Under the pieces are notes generated by a model. It saw only the letters and a program-made list of their open reading frames with translations, searched no databases and was not told where the DNA came from. 29,120 bases of DNA from JBDNJM01 sp041687755 (GTDB lineage Bacteria; Planctomycetota; UBA1135; GCA-002686595): NCBI GenBank assembly GCA_041687755.1, contig JBDNJM010000015.1, forward strand, positions 1 to 29,120, in the 5' to 3' direction. Positions 1 to 7,404 of this stretch are shown in pieces; positions within the stretch are counted from its first letter, which is position 1; the number at the start of each line of letters is the position of its first letter. Both the position numbers and the translations under genes were made by a program.

Positions 1-99
1 AATGAGGCCAGCGCCCTGCGCCTCCTGACCGCTCTTCTGGCCGAGACCTCCGACGAATGGGAGGCAGGCCGCGTCTACCTCTCCATGGAGTCCGACTGA
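1..99 (+). CDS. IS256-family transposase, C-terminal fragment
   Basis: The first 99 bases read as an open frame of 32 residues ending in TGA. It begins NEASALRLL, and its last residues are DEWEAGRVYLSMESD. The pattern of hydrophobic 'ALRLLTALL', then a Glu, then 'DEWEAGRxYL' close to the stop is how IS256/Mutator-type DDE transposases end. The gene starts outside the window, so the catalytic residues cannot be checked. It may be an intact IS or a remnant. I identify it from the tail alone, so the family call is fairly but not fully secure. The DNA that follows is gene-free and lower in GC, as expected at the edge of an insertion. Confidence 0.65.
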   Translation, partial: NEASALRLLTALLAETSDEWEAGRVYLSMESD

Positions 100-707
100 C
101 AACGCCGCACCTCGGATTTACAGACCAACTGTTGCTCTATCGCCTGCGGAGATGGTGCGGTGCCTTTGTCCCGATGCAATGTCGAAGTATCAGTCTAAAG
201 ACTTCCCATAAGCGTACCCCCCCCCAAGCACGTCAAGCATCCATAAAAGTTCTTAATCCATGGGCAAGGTTGGTCAGCCGAAGCCACCCCAGGCAATACA
301 CTTGGAGTCATATGGCCGATCCCAAGCCCCGGACTCCTCGCTCCAAGTTAACCCTAGGTTTCCCTAGCTAAGATATCTAGTTCCGGCCCTGTTCGTAAAG
401 ATACGGCCTCGGAGGCCACGACAACGATCTCCACCGCATCGACTCCGAGCCCAACCCGTTCCGACTCGCGTCCGGCCTCGATGCCCCCTTGAAACCTCAG
501 TCCCCATTCCCTACCTCCTCGCGCCTCCGTCACTCTTCCTGCCTGTCGACCTAAAAACCTGAACCTCGGGGCCGCCAACCCTCTTCCGGTCACTTCCAAG
601 CCCGCCGGCCAGGGGCTATTCCTAGGGCTCGGCGCGCGGCTGCATCCGCGCGCCCGCTCGACTCGCCCCCCCCCACCGCGACCTCCGCCAGCCGCCCCCC
701 ACGCCCG
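100..707. other. Gene-free stretch between the IS tail and ubiD
   Basis: No coding frame here has a credible start, codon bias or recognisable product. The part from about 120 to 400 is visibly richer in A/T than the roughly 70% GC flanks. The part from about 600 to 707 is C-rich and leads directly into the ubiD start without a Shine-Dalgarno. I see no tRNA, no strong hairpin and no promoter I would defend. It is best read as IS flank plus decayed sequence plus the ubiD leader. Confidence 0.6.
112..140. repeat. Candidate right terminal inverted repeat of the IS
   Basis: Thirteen bases after the transposase stop lies a stretch containing GGATTTACAGACCAACTG. IS256-family ends typically carry a TTTACA core near the transposase stop. 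The left end lies outside the window, so no inverted repeat or target duplication can be verified. Confidence 0.3.
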
Positions 708-2513
708 ATGACGGACGCCCCCCCGAACCTCCCCGCCTTCCTCGACGTCCTGCGTCGTGAGGGTCAGCTCGTCGAGATCGATGCTCCGGTCTCCGCCGAC
801 CTCGAGGCCGCTGAGGTCCACCGCCGGGTGATCGCGGCCAACGGCCCAGCGCTGCTATTCCGCAACGTCGAGGGGCGCGACTTCCCGCTGGTCACCAACC
901 TGTTCGGTACGGCTGCCCGCGTTGAGCAAGCCTTCGGCCGTCGGCCCGAGGAGCTCCTGCGCCGCGTCGCCGCCCTCCCGGAAGAGCTGATGCCGCCCAG
1001 CCCCAAGCGCCTGTGGGCCCAGCGCGACCTCGGCTGGCAGCTCTCCAAGGTCGGTCTCAAGCACCGCAAGCGCGGCCCCGTCACCGAAGTCGTCCAGACC
1101 CCGCCCAAGCTCCAACGCCTGCCCGCCCTGCGCACCTGGGCGCGCGACGGCGGCCCGTTCGTCACGCTGCCCCTGGTCGCCACCCAGCACCCCGAAACCG
1201 GCGGCCCGAACCTAGGCATGTACCGCATCCAGCTGTTCGACGACACGCGCCACGGCCTGCACGTTCAGATCGGCAAGGGCGGCGGCTTCCACCTCGCGGA
1301 AGCCGAACGCCTCGGCCAGGATCTGCCCCTCGTGGTCCACGTCGGTGGCCCGCCGGCCGCCGTGCTCGGCGCCATTGCGCCGCTCCCCGAGAACGTCCCC
1401 GAACTGCTCCTCACCAGCCTGATCCTGGGCGACAAGCTGCCGCTCGCCAAGAACCCCGCCGGCCCGATCCCCCTGATCGCCGAAGCCGAGTTCGCGCTCG
1501 TCGGCCGCATCCGCCCCGGCGCTCGCCACCCCGAGGGCCCCTTCGGCGACCACTACGGCTACTACTCGGAGGTCCACGACTACCCGCTCGTGCAGTGCGA
1601 CGCCCTGCTGCACAAGAAGGACGCCATCTGGCCCGCGACCGTCGTCGGCAAGCCCCGCCAGGAGGACTTCTTCATCGGCGATTTCCTCCAGGAGATGCTG
1701 TCGCCGCTGTTCCCCCTGGTGATGCCCGCGGTCCTCGACCTGTGGAGCTACGGCGAAACCGGCTACCACTCGCTCACCGCCGCCCGCGTCCGCGAACGCT
1801 ACAAGAAGGAGTCGATGGCCAGCGCCTTCCGCATCCTTGGCGAAGGCCAACTTTCCCTGACAAAGTTCCTGCTGCTCACCGACGGCCCGGTGAACCTGCG
1901 CGACTTCAAGGGCACCCTGGAGTACATCCTGGAGCGCGCCGACATGCGCACCGACCTGCACATCTTCGCGAACCTCTCGATGGACTCGCTCGACTACGCG
2001 GGCCCGACGATCAACGAGGGCAGCAAGGGCGTGCTCCTGGGCGTCGGCGACAAGCAGCGCGACCTCCCGAGCGAGTTCACCGGCAACCCCGCCCAGCCGG
2101 TCCGCCGGGTCGAGGTGTTCGCCCGCGGCGTCCTCGCCGTGGAGGCGCCCCCGTTCGCCGACACGCCCGAGGCCGCCGCCCGCATCGCGAGCGACCCCGC
2201 GTTCCGGGACTGGCCGCTGCTCGTGATCTGCGACGACGCGCGTCGAACGGCGAAGAGCGAGGTCAACTTCCTCTGGACGACCTTCACCCGCTTCGACCCC
2301 GCCAGCGACATCCATGCGAGCCGCTCCGAGCTGGTCAAAAACCATCCGGTCCTGCACGCCCCGATCGCCATCGATGCCCGCATGAAGCCCTGGTACCCGG
2401 AGGAACTCTTCTGCGACGAGGACACCGCGGCCAAGGTGGAGCGCCGCTGGAGCGAGTACTTCCCTGCAGGCCACGTCGAGATGGGCGACTCTGACCGCGG
2501 GCATCTCGACTGA
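708..2513 (+). CDS. ubiD: UbiD-family prenylated-FMN-dependent decarboxylase
   Basis: A 601-residue protein of the UbiD (de)carboxylase family. These enzymes use prenylated FMN, made by UbiX, to remove or add carboxyl groups on aromatic or unsaturated acids. The classic substrate is 4-hydroxy-3-polyprenylbenzoate in quinone synthesis. Visible hallmarks are the N-terminal 'FPLVTNLFGT', 'GMYRIQLF' with Arg about 173, and 'EGPFGDHYGYYS' with Glu about 276 and Asp about 281. These form the R-E-D/E catalytic set of the family. Length is somewhat above E. coli UbiD (about 500), with a longer C-terminus. The start at 708 is chosen because 'FLDVLRREGQLVEIDAPVS' is the normal family N-terminus; the leader is C-rich without a Shine-Dalgarno. 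No ubiX or ubiA is adjacent, so quinone synthesis versus aromatic-acid breakdown cannot be decided. The gene converges on copA. Confidence 0.9.
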   Translation: MTDAPPNLPAFLDVLRREGQLVEIDAPVSADLEAAEVHRRVIAANGPALLFRNVEGRDFPLVTNLFGTAARVEQAFGRRPEELLRRVAALPEELMPPSPKRLWAQRDLGWQLSKVGLKHRKRGPVTEVVQTPPKLQRLPALRTWARDGGPFVTLPLVATQHPETGGPNLGMYRIQLFDDTRHGLHVQIGKGGGFHLAEAERLGQDLPLVVHVGGPPAAVLGAIAPLPENVPELLLTSLILGDKLPLAKNPAGPIPLIAEAEFALVGRIRPGARHPEGPFGDHYGYYSEVHDYPLVQCDALLHKKDAIWPATVVGKPRQEDFFIGDFLQEMLSPLFPLVMPAVLDLWSYGETGYHSLTAARVRERYKKESMASAFRILGEGQLSLTKFLLLTDGPVNLRDFKGTLEYILERADMRTDLHIFANLSMDSLDYAGPTINEGSKGVLLGVGDKQRDLPSEFTGNPAQPVRRVEVFARGVLAVEAPPFADTPEAAARIASDPAFRDWPLLVICDDARRTAKSEVNFLWTTFTRFDPASDIHASRSELVKNHPVLHAPIAIDARMKPWYPEELFCDEDTAAKVERRWSEYFPAGHVEMGDSDRGHLD

Positions 2514-2520
2514 GGCGGCC

Positions 2521-2538
2521 CCGCCCAAGGTTGGGCGG
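2521..2538. terminator. Palindromic hairpin between convergent ubiD and copA
   Basis: CCGCCCAAGGTTGGGCGG is a perfect 18-nt palindrome. It can fold as a 7-bp stem with a 4-nt loop, starting 8 nt after the ubiD stop and lying before the end of the convergent ATPase gene. It has no T-run, so it is a bidirectional terminator candidate on position and stem strength only. Confidence 0.55.
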
Positions 2539-2619
2539 GTCTGGATCCGGGCCGAGGGGAGCTCCCGAGTCCGTGTCTAGGACGCCTTAGCAGCCCCGGG
2601 GGTACTCCTGGTGAACGTG

Positions 2620-5142
2620 TCACTCCCCGAGCTTCGCCGCCCGTAGCCTCAACGCGTTGCCGATGACGGACACGGAGCTCAGGCTCATTGCGGCAGCTGC
2701 AATCATGGGGCTGAGGAGCCAGCCGGTGAAGGGGTAGAGCACTCCGGCGGCGAGGGGGATTCCGGCGGCGTTGTAGCCGAAGGCGAAGACGAGGTTCTGC
2801 TTGATGTTTCGCATCGTCAGCTCGCTCAGCCTGTGTGCAATCCCGATGCCGTCGAGGTTGCCTCGCACGAGGGTGACGTCCGAGCTCTCCATGGCGATGT
2901 CCGTCCCCGTGCCCATGGCGATGCCCACGTCTGCCTTGGCCAGGGCTGGTGAGTCGTTGATGCCGTCCCCGGCCATGGCGACGCGTCGCCCTTCGCTTTG
3001 GAGGCGCTCGACGACCTGCAGTTTCTGGTCGGGAAGCGCATCGGCGATGACCTCGTCGATGCCGAGCTTCTCCGCAACAGCTCGTGCGGTGCGCTCATTG
3101 TCTCCGGTGAGCATGATGATGCGGAGGCCCTGCCCGTGGAGCTGCGCGAGGGCAGCGGGCGTGGAGTCCTTGATCGGGTCAGCGACGGAAATCGCGCCGG
3201 CGGCGGAGCCATCGACGGCGAGGTACATCACCGTTGCTCCCGCGTCCCGCAGGCGGTCGGCGTCGGCAGCGAGACTCCCGAGCGAGGCCCCCTCGTCCTC
3301 CATCAGAGCAGCGTTGCCGAGGGCCAGGCGATGTCCCTGGCTCGAGCCACGCACGCCCTTGCCGGTCACCGACTGGAAGTCAGTGACTTCGGCAAGCTCG
3401 ACGCCTCGCTCGGCCGCTCCGTCGAGGATGGCCTTCGCGAGCGGATGCTCGCTGCCTCGCTCCAGCCCTGCTGCAAGGGCGAGCACACGGTCTTCCGTGG
3501 TTGCACCGGCGGTCAGAACCGCATCGAAGCGCGGCGAGCCGAGGGTCAGGGTCCCGGTCTTATCGATCACAAGCGTGTCGACGTCGCGGAGCGACTGGAG
3601 GGCTTCCGCGTTGCGGAACAGCACGCCTGATTGAGCCCCCTTGCCTGTGGCCACCATGATGCTCATGGGGGTTGCCAAACCCAGGGCGCAGGGGCAGGCA
3701 ATGATGAGCACCGACACGAAGGCGAGCAGGGCGTAGGCGAGGGCGGGCTGCGGCCCGAAGATCGCCCACGCTGCAAAGGCGAGCACTGCGATGAGGAGGA
3801 CGGCGGGCACGAACCAGGCTGAAACGCGGTCGACGAGGTTCTGCACCGGAGCGCGGCTCCGCTGGGCGCTCGCGACGAGCTTCACGATGCGGGACAGCAG
3901 GGTGCCCTCCCCCACTTCGGTGGCGCGCACGAGCAGGGAACCGGTGCCGTTCACGGTGCCGCCGATGACGGCATCGCCTGTGCCCTTCTCGACCGGCATG
4001 GGCTCGCCGGAGACCATCGACTCATCGATGTTGCTCGCGCCCTCGGTGACTTCACCGTCCACGGGAACGCTCTCGCCAGGGCGCACCCGCAGGATGTCGC
4101 CGACAGAGACGCTGGCAAGCGGAACGTCCGTCTCGGTGTCCCCGTCCACCAGGCGCGCCGTCTTCGGAGCGAGGTCCAGGAGGGCCCGAATCGCCGAGCC
4201 GGTCTGTGCGCGGGCGCGCAGCTCGAGGACCTGACCGACCAGTACGAGGGTGATGATGACTGCGGCAGCTTCGAAGTAGAGCCCGACCTTCCCCTCGGCG
4301 TTTCGGAACGCCTCGGGGAACAGGCCTGGGGCGACGACGGCGAGGGTGCTGTGCAGGAAGGCCACGCTGACGCCGATGGCGATCAGCGTGAACATGTTCG
4401 GGACCCGTCGCTGGATGGACTGAGCGCCCCGAACGAGGAGCGGCCAGCCGGAGTAGAAGACGACCGGCGCAGCGCCGAGGAACTCGAGGAGGCCGCTGAG
4501 ACGGGTTCCGAGAAGGTTGTGGATGGGCGAGCCCCGGAGCACCATGTCTCCCATCGCAAGGACGACGACTGGAACGGTGAGGCAGGCCGCGATGACGAAC
4601 CGACGCTGCATGTCGTTCAGTTCCGTGTCATCCACTTCAGTCGTCGGGGCTTCGGGTTCGAGAGCCATCCCGCAGATGGGGCACGAACCTGGGCCGACCT
4701 GCCTGACCTCCAAGTGCATGGGACAGGTGTAGACCGCGTCCGGGGAACCGGCCTGGGTCGGCAGGGCCCCTCCAGCGTCACCGAGGAAACTCTCGGGGTC
4801 CGCCTCGAACCGTTCGTGGCAGCGCGTCGAGCAGAACAGGTAGTCCTGGCCGCCGTGCGAGGAGCGGGCTGCCGCGCTCTCCTCCGTCACCCGCATCCCG
4901 CAGACGGGGTCCACGGTGCCTGCAGCGACCGGGGCCTCGGCCCCCGAGCAACAGCCGTCGGGCTCAGGCGCCGGCGCAGTGGCGCTCGGTGCGAACTGAG
5001 ACGGTGTGTCCTTGAACCGGTCACGGCAGCCCGAAGAGCAGAAGTAGTACGTCACCCCCTCGTGGCGGAAGTCTCCGGCAGCCTCCTCAGAGGCAACGGT
5101 CACGCCACAGACGGGGTCGATGTGCTCGGTTTGGTCGTTCAC
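2620..5142 (-). CDS. copA: Cu(I)-exporting P1B-type ATPase with two YHS domains
   Basis: An 840-residue heavy-metal P-type ATPase that should pump Cu(I) out of the cytoplasm. It has no classical CxxC HMA domain. The N-terminus instead carries two YHS/TRASH zinc-ribbon-like modules (residues about 8-50 and 77-120, each DPVCG...FC...C) and a CPMH...CPICGM metal-binding module (about 137-160). The membrane part has the CPC motif at 483-485, the phosphorylated Asp in DKTGT at 527, an SEHPLA motif, GDGINDSPAL, and 'YN' and 'MSLSS' in the last helices, which mark the Cu(I) subgroup. The GTG start at 5142 is chosen because AGGGA precedes it by 6 nt and the YHS domain begins right after. Longer readings would run into csoR. 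It lies 103 bp downstream of csoR on the same strand, so it is probably copper-induced. Confidence 0.93.
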   Translation of the reverse strand: MNDQTEHIDPVCGVTVASEEAAGDFRHEGVTYYFCSSGCRDRFKDTPSQFAPSATAPAPEPDGCCSGAEAPVAAGTVDPVCGMRVTEESAAARSSHGGQDYLFCSTRCHERFEADPESFLGDAGGALPTQAGSPDAVYTCPMHLEVRQVGPGSCPICGMALEPEAPTTEVDDTELNDMQRRFVIAACLTVPVVVLAMGDMVLRGSPIHNLLGTRLSGLLEFLGAAPVVFYSGWPLLVRGAQSIQRRVPNMFTLIAIGVSVAFLHSTLAVVAPGLFPEAFRNAEGKVGLYFEAAAVIITLVLVGQVLELRARAQTGSAIRALLDLAPKTARLVDGDTETDVPLASVSVGDILRVRPGESVPVDGEVTEGASNIDESMVSGEPMPVEKGTGDAVIGGTVNGTGSLLVRATEVGEGTLLSRIVKLVASAQRSRAPVQNLVDRVSAWFVPAVLLIAVLAFAAWAIFGPQPALAYALLAFVSVLIIACPCALGLATPMSIMVATGKGAQSGVLFRNAEALQSLRDVDTLVIDKTGTLTLGSPRFDAVLTAGATTEDRVLALAAGLERGSEHPLAKAILDGAAERGVELAEVTDFQSVTGKGVRGSSQGHRLALGNAALMEDEGASLGSLAADADRLRDAGATVMYLAVDGSAAGAISVADPIKDSTPAALAQLHGQGLRIIMLTGDNERTARAVAEKLGIDEVIADALPDQKLQVVERLQSEGRRVAMAGDGINDSPALAKADVGIAMGTGTDIAMESSDVTLVRGNLDGIGIAHRLSELTMRNIKQNLVFAFGYNAAGIPLAAGVLYPFTGWLLSPMIAAAAMSLSSVSVIGNALRLRAAKLGE

Positions 5143-5212
5143 GCTGCGTCCCTGGGTTGTCCTTCTGGTGTTCTCATTGCCTGTCGCTTGCCTAAGGGGC
5201 TCTCCCCCGCGC

Positions 5213-5230
5213 TCCAGCGCCCTCGCTGGA
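5213..5230 (-). terminator. Small hairpin between csoR and copA
   Basis: A perfect 7-bp stem (TCCAGCG / CGCTGGA) with a 4-nt loop lies in the 103-bp csoR-copA gap. There is no T-run. It could lower read-through or protect an mRNA end, but it may be incidental in GC-rich DNA. Confidence 0.25.
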
Positions 5231-5245
5231 CGGGAGGTCGAAGCC

Positions 5246-5542
5246 CTAACGCTTCGGCTTGTCGATGCGTCCGTAGCGAGCGAACAGGTCCTGGAGCTCG
5301 TCCAGCACCCGAGTTCGCTCTGCGGGCTTGCCCTCATCCACGGCGTGGCGGACGCAGGTGTCCAAGTGGCTCGAGAGCAGCTTCTTCGAAACCTCCGCGA
5401 GGGCGCCCTGGATGGCGGCGACCTGGTTCATGACGTCGATGCAGTACTTGTCCGCCTCGACCATCCCCATAACGCCGCGGACCTGGCCTTCGCAGCGTTT
5501 CAGGCGGGCCAGCAGGCGCTTCTTCTCGTCGGTGCTCAGCAT
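5246..5542 (-). CDS. csoR: CsoR-type copper-sensing repressor
   Basis: A 98-residue all-helical metal sensor of the CsoR/RcnR/FrmR family. These proteins bind operator DNA when metal-free and release it when Cu(I) binds. The sequence shows the CsoR ligand set: Cys34 (in 'DKYC'), then His59 and Cys63 (in 'SSHLDTC'). This C-H-C arrangement separates Cu(I) sensors from the nickel, cobalt and formaldehyde sensors of the family. The N-terminal 'LLARLKRCEGQVRGVMGMVE' is the family signature. The ATG at 5542 gives the normal family length. It is the first gene of the leftward csoR-copA unit, and a CsoR-like operator lies 47 bp upstream. Auto-repression and control of both arms of the copper locus follow by inference. 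Confidence 0.95.
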   Translation of the reverse strand: MLSTDEKKRLLARLKRCEGQVRGVMGMVEADKYCIDVMNQVAAIQGALAEVSKKLLSSHLDTCVRHAVDEGKPAERTRVLDELQDLFARYGRIDKPKR

Positions 5543-5588
5543 TTCACTCGCTTCTTAGTCTCCTCTTTGCGGCCCCTCTTCACGAGAG

Positions 5589-5611
5589 ATACTATACCCC
5601 CCGCATAGTAT
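5589..5611. promoter_or_regulatory. Putative CsoR operator in the divergent copper promoter region
   Basis: ATACTAT (5589-5595) and ATAGTAT (5605-5611) form a perfect 7-bp inverted repeat around the 9-nt spacer ACCCCCCGC. The nested reading ATACCCCCCGCATAGTAT (5594-5611) has the ATAC...GTAT ends and C-run of known CsoR operators, although the right half lacks the matching G-run. It is an AT-rich island in GC-rich DNA, midway between csoR and the lipoprotein-efflux-oxidase genes. It therefore probably overlaps both promoters. Confidence 0.7.
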
Positions 5612-5646
5612 ATGGTGAAGCGACGTCGACAACACTTTTCCGCCCG

Positions 5647-5991
5647 TTGCGCCGTTCGGCTGCCGTCTGCTTCCTGGGATGGCTCGGGGGCTGCACGAGC
5701 CCGTTCGTGCTGGAGGTGCCCGGGGGTCACCCCTCGCTGGCCGAGGCCCCGGGCTCGGGGCTGCTGGTGGTCCCGAGCGCTCGAGACCTCGAGCCCAGTT
5801 CGCAGCCCGACGCCGGTCCGATGGAGATGGGCTCGATGGGCATGGGACCCACGGACCCAGGGCAGATGGACACGGGCTCCGAGAAGGAAGGCGCGCCCAT
5901 GGAAGGCATGCAGATGCATGGCGGGAACGGAGGCGCTCCATTGAGCACGGGCGACACGGAAGACCAGGACCAAGTGGAGGTCCCTAGATGA
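5647..5991 (+). CDS. Met-rich lipoprotein, first gene of the copper efflux/oxidase unit
   Basis: A 114-residue small protein I cannot assign to a named family. It starts with an Arg pair, a short hydrophobic stretch and a clean lipobox 'LGGC' (Cys16), so it should be a lipid-anchored envelope protein. The middle is Pro/Ser-rich and disordered. Residues about 60-100 hold many methionines with a His and acidic residues ('MEMGSMGMG', 'MEGMQMHGG'). Such a pattern resembles Cu(I)-binding Met motifs of periplasmic copper proteins. The TTG start is the only in-frame choice downstream of the operator; no Shine-Dalgarno is visible. Its stop overlaps the next start (ATGA at 5988-5991), indicating translational coupling. 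A copper-buffering or delivery role is inferred from composition and context. Other frames across this stretch give no signal peptide. Confidence 0.7.
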   Translation: MRRSAAVCFLGWLGGCTSPFVLEVPGGHPSLAEAPGSGLLVVPSARDLEPSSQPDAGPMEMGSMGMGPTDPGQMDTGSEKEGAPMEGMQMHGGNGGAPLSTGDTEDQDQVEVPR

Positions 5992-7400
5992 GTCATCGCG
6001 TTCTCCGAAGCTCGCTGATCTTCCTGCCCCTCCTCTCGGCCTGTGTCGCCGGCCGCGACACGACCCTCAAGAAGGTGCGGGAATCGTTCGCGGAGCGCGC
6101 GGCCATCGACGTGCCCTGGAATGCTGGCGCGGATCAGCTGCGCGCGGATGCGCTGGCAGACGCGACCTTGACCGTGGACGAAGCGACTCGACTGGCGCTG
6201 GTTCTGAACCCTCGGCTGGCGGCCATACTGGAAGGGCTGGGGATCGCCCGGGCGGACCTCGTCGACGCCGTGATTCCAGCAAACCCCGTGCTGGACGCCG
6301 AGCTGCGCTTCATGGAAGGCGGCTCGGGCGAGCTGCTCGAGTTCACCGTGGTGCAGAACGTGCTCGACCTGCTGTTCATGCCCCGGCGCAAGCAGGTGGC
6401 CGAAGCGCGGCTCGATGCGGCCGTCCATGAGGCCACCGGGGGCCTCGTCGATCTGGTCGCGTCCGTTCGACGGGCGTACCGCGCGCTCCAGGCCAACCAG
6501 GAACTCGCGGAGCTGTACCGAACCGCGCTCGACACGTCGTTCTATTCCTACGACCTGTCGAGGCGCCTGTACGAGGCGGGCAACGTCATCGAGCTGGACG
6601 TGCTCAACGACCAAGTGCTGTACGAGGAGCTCAAGCTCTCCCTGGTGCGGGCGCGGACGGCGGTCGCCCAGGGGCGTGAGAACGTGAACCTTCTGCTGGG
6701 GCTCGACGGCGAGGCGTCCGGGGCATGGACGACGGAGCCGCGACTGCCCGGGGCCGAACTGTTCCCGGAGTCCGCCGCCCACATCGAGCGCGCGGCCGTG
6801 GTGGCCAGCCTGGACCTCGCGGCACAGCGGGCCGAACTGGAGGCCCTGGGGCACGAGGTCGGCCTGCGCCGGCTCGAGGACATCTTTGGCGCGGGCTCGG
6901 TTGGAGCCCTTGGCGAGCGGGAGGCGGATCAGAACTGGCTGGTGGGGCCCGTTGCAGCGGTGTCCCTGCCGCTCTGGAACTTCGGGCAGGCCGCCAGCGC
7001 ACGCGGCAAGGCGCGCTTCCGCATGCAGCTCCAAATGTTCACCGACACGGCGCGGAGGATTCGCAGGGAGAGCCGCTCCCTGCTCCTGGCCGCGAACGTC
7101 TCGGGGGACAACTCGAACTACCTGCGCGAGGTCGTCGTTCCTTTGCGTTCGCGCCTGACCCAGGCGACGCAGCTGCAATTCAACGCCATGCAAATCGGCG
7201 CGGTCCAGCTGCTCGACGCGAAGCGGCGCGAGATCGCCGTGGCCCGGGACTACGTAGAGTCCTTGAGGACGCACTGGATGGCTCGCATCGAGCTTGAGGC
7301 GCTCCTGATGGGCAGGCGAACGCACGGAGGTTACGCGCTGGAGACGCTCTCGATCGCAGCCGGCGGCGGAGCGATGGGACAAGCCGGAGGAGGACAGTAG
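5988..7400 (+). CDS. TolC-type outer-membrane factor (lipoprotein)
   Basis: A 470-residue outer-membrane efflux protein. Its N-terminus is a lipoprotein signal with lipobox 'LSAC' (Cys19). The body shows the family's two-fold layout of long amphipathic helices ('TVDEATRLALVLNPRLAAILEGLGIARADLVDAVIPANPVLDAELRF' class motifs), with 'RRLYEAGNVIELDVLNDQVLYEELKLSLVRARTAVAQGRENVNLLLG' as the end of the first half. Such proteins trimerise into a channel through the outer membrane and trans-periplasm. Usually they pair with an HlyD-type adaptor and an inner-membrane pump, yet neither is encoded here. Instead it is coupled by ATGA to the Met-rich lipoprotein and lies 4 bp before a multicopper oxidase. 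A role in copper handling is inferred from this setting and the upstream CsoR site. Cation-exporter CusC-like proteins are the closest functional analogy. Confidence 0.88.
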   Translation: MSHRVLRSSLIFLPLLSACVAGRDTTLKKVRESFAERAAIDVPWNAGADQLRADALADATLTVDEATRLALVLNPRLAAILEGLGIARADLVDAVIPANPVLDAELRFMEGGSGELLEFTVVQNVLDLLFMPRRKQVAEARLDAAVHEATGGLVDLVASVRRAYRALQANQELAELYRTALDTSFYSYDLSRRLYEAGNVIELDVLNDQVLYEELKLSLVRARTAVAQGRENVNLLLGLDGEASGAWTTEPRLPGAELFPESAAHIERAAVVASLDLAAQRAELEALGHEVGLRRLEDIFGAGSVGALGEREADQNWLVGPVAAVSLPLWNFGQAASARGKARFRMQLQMFTDTARRIRRESRSLLLAANVSGDNSNYLREVVVPLRSRLTQATQLQFNAMQIGAVQLLDAKRREIAVARDYVESLRTHWMARIELEALLMGRRTHGGYALETLSIAAGGGAMGQAGGGQ

Positions 7401-7404
7401 AACC

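Noticed and set aside
57..821. Open frames in both directions across the region before ubiD
   Set aside because: They have no recognisable domains, start inside the transposase tail or overlap ubiD antisense, and their composition is that of translated noise.
5612..5944. Alternative frames over the Met-rich lipoprotein
   Set aside because: These frames give Arg/Pro-rich proteins without signal peptide. The chosen frame has a lipobox and couples by ATGA to the next gene.
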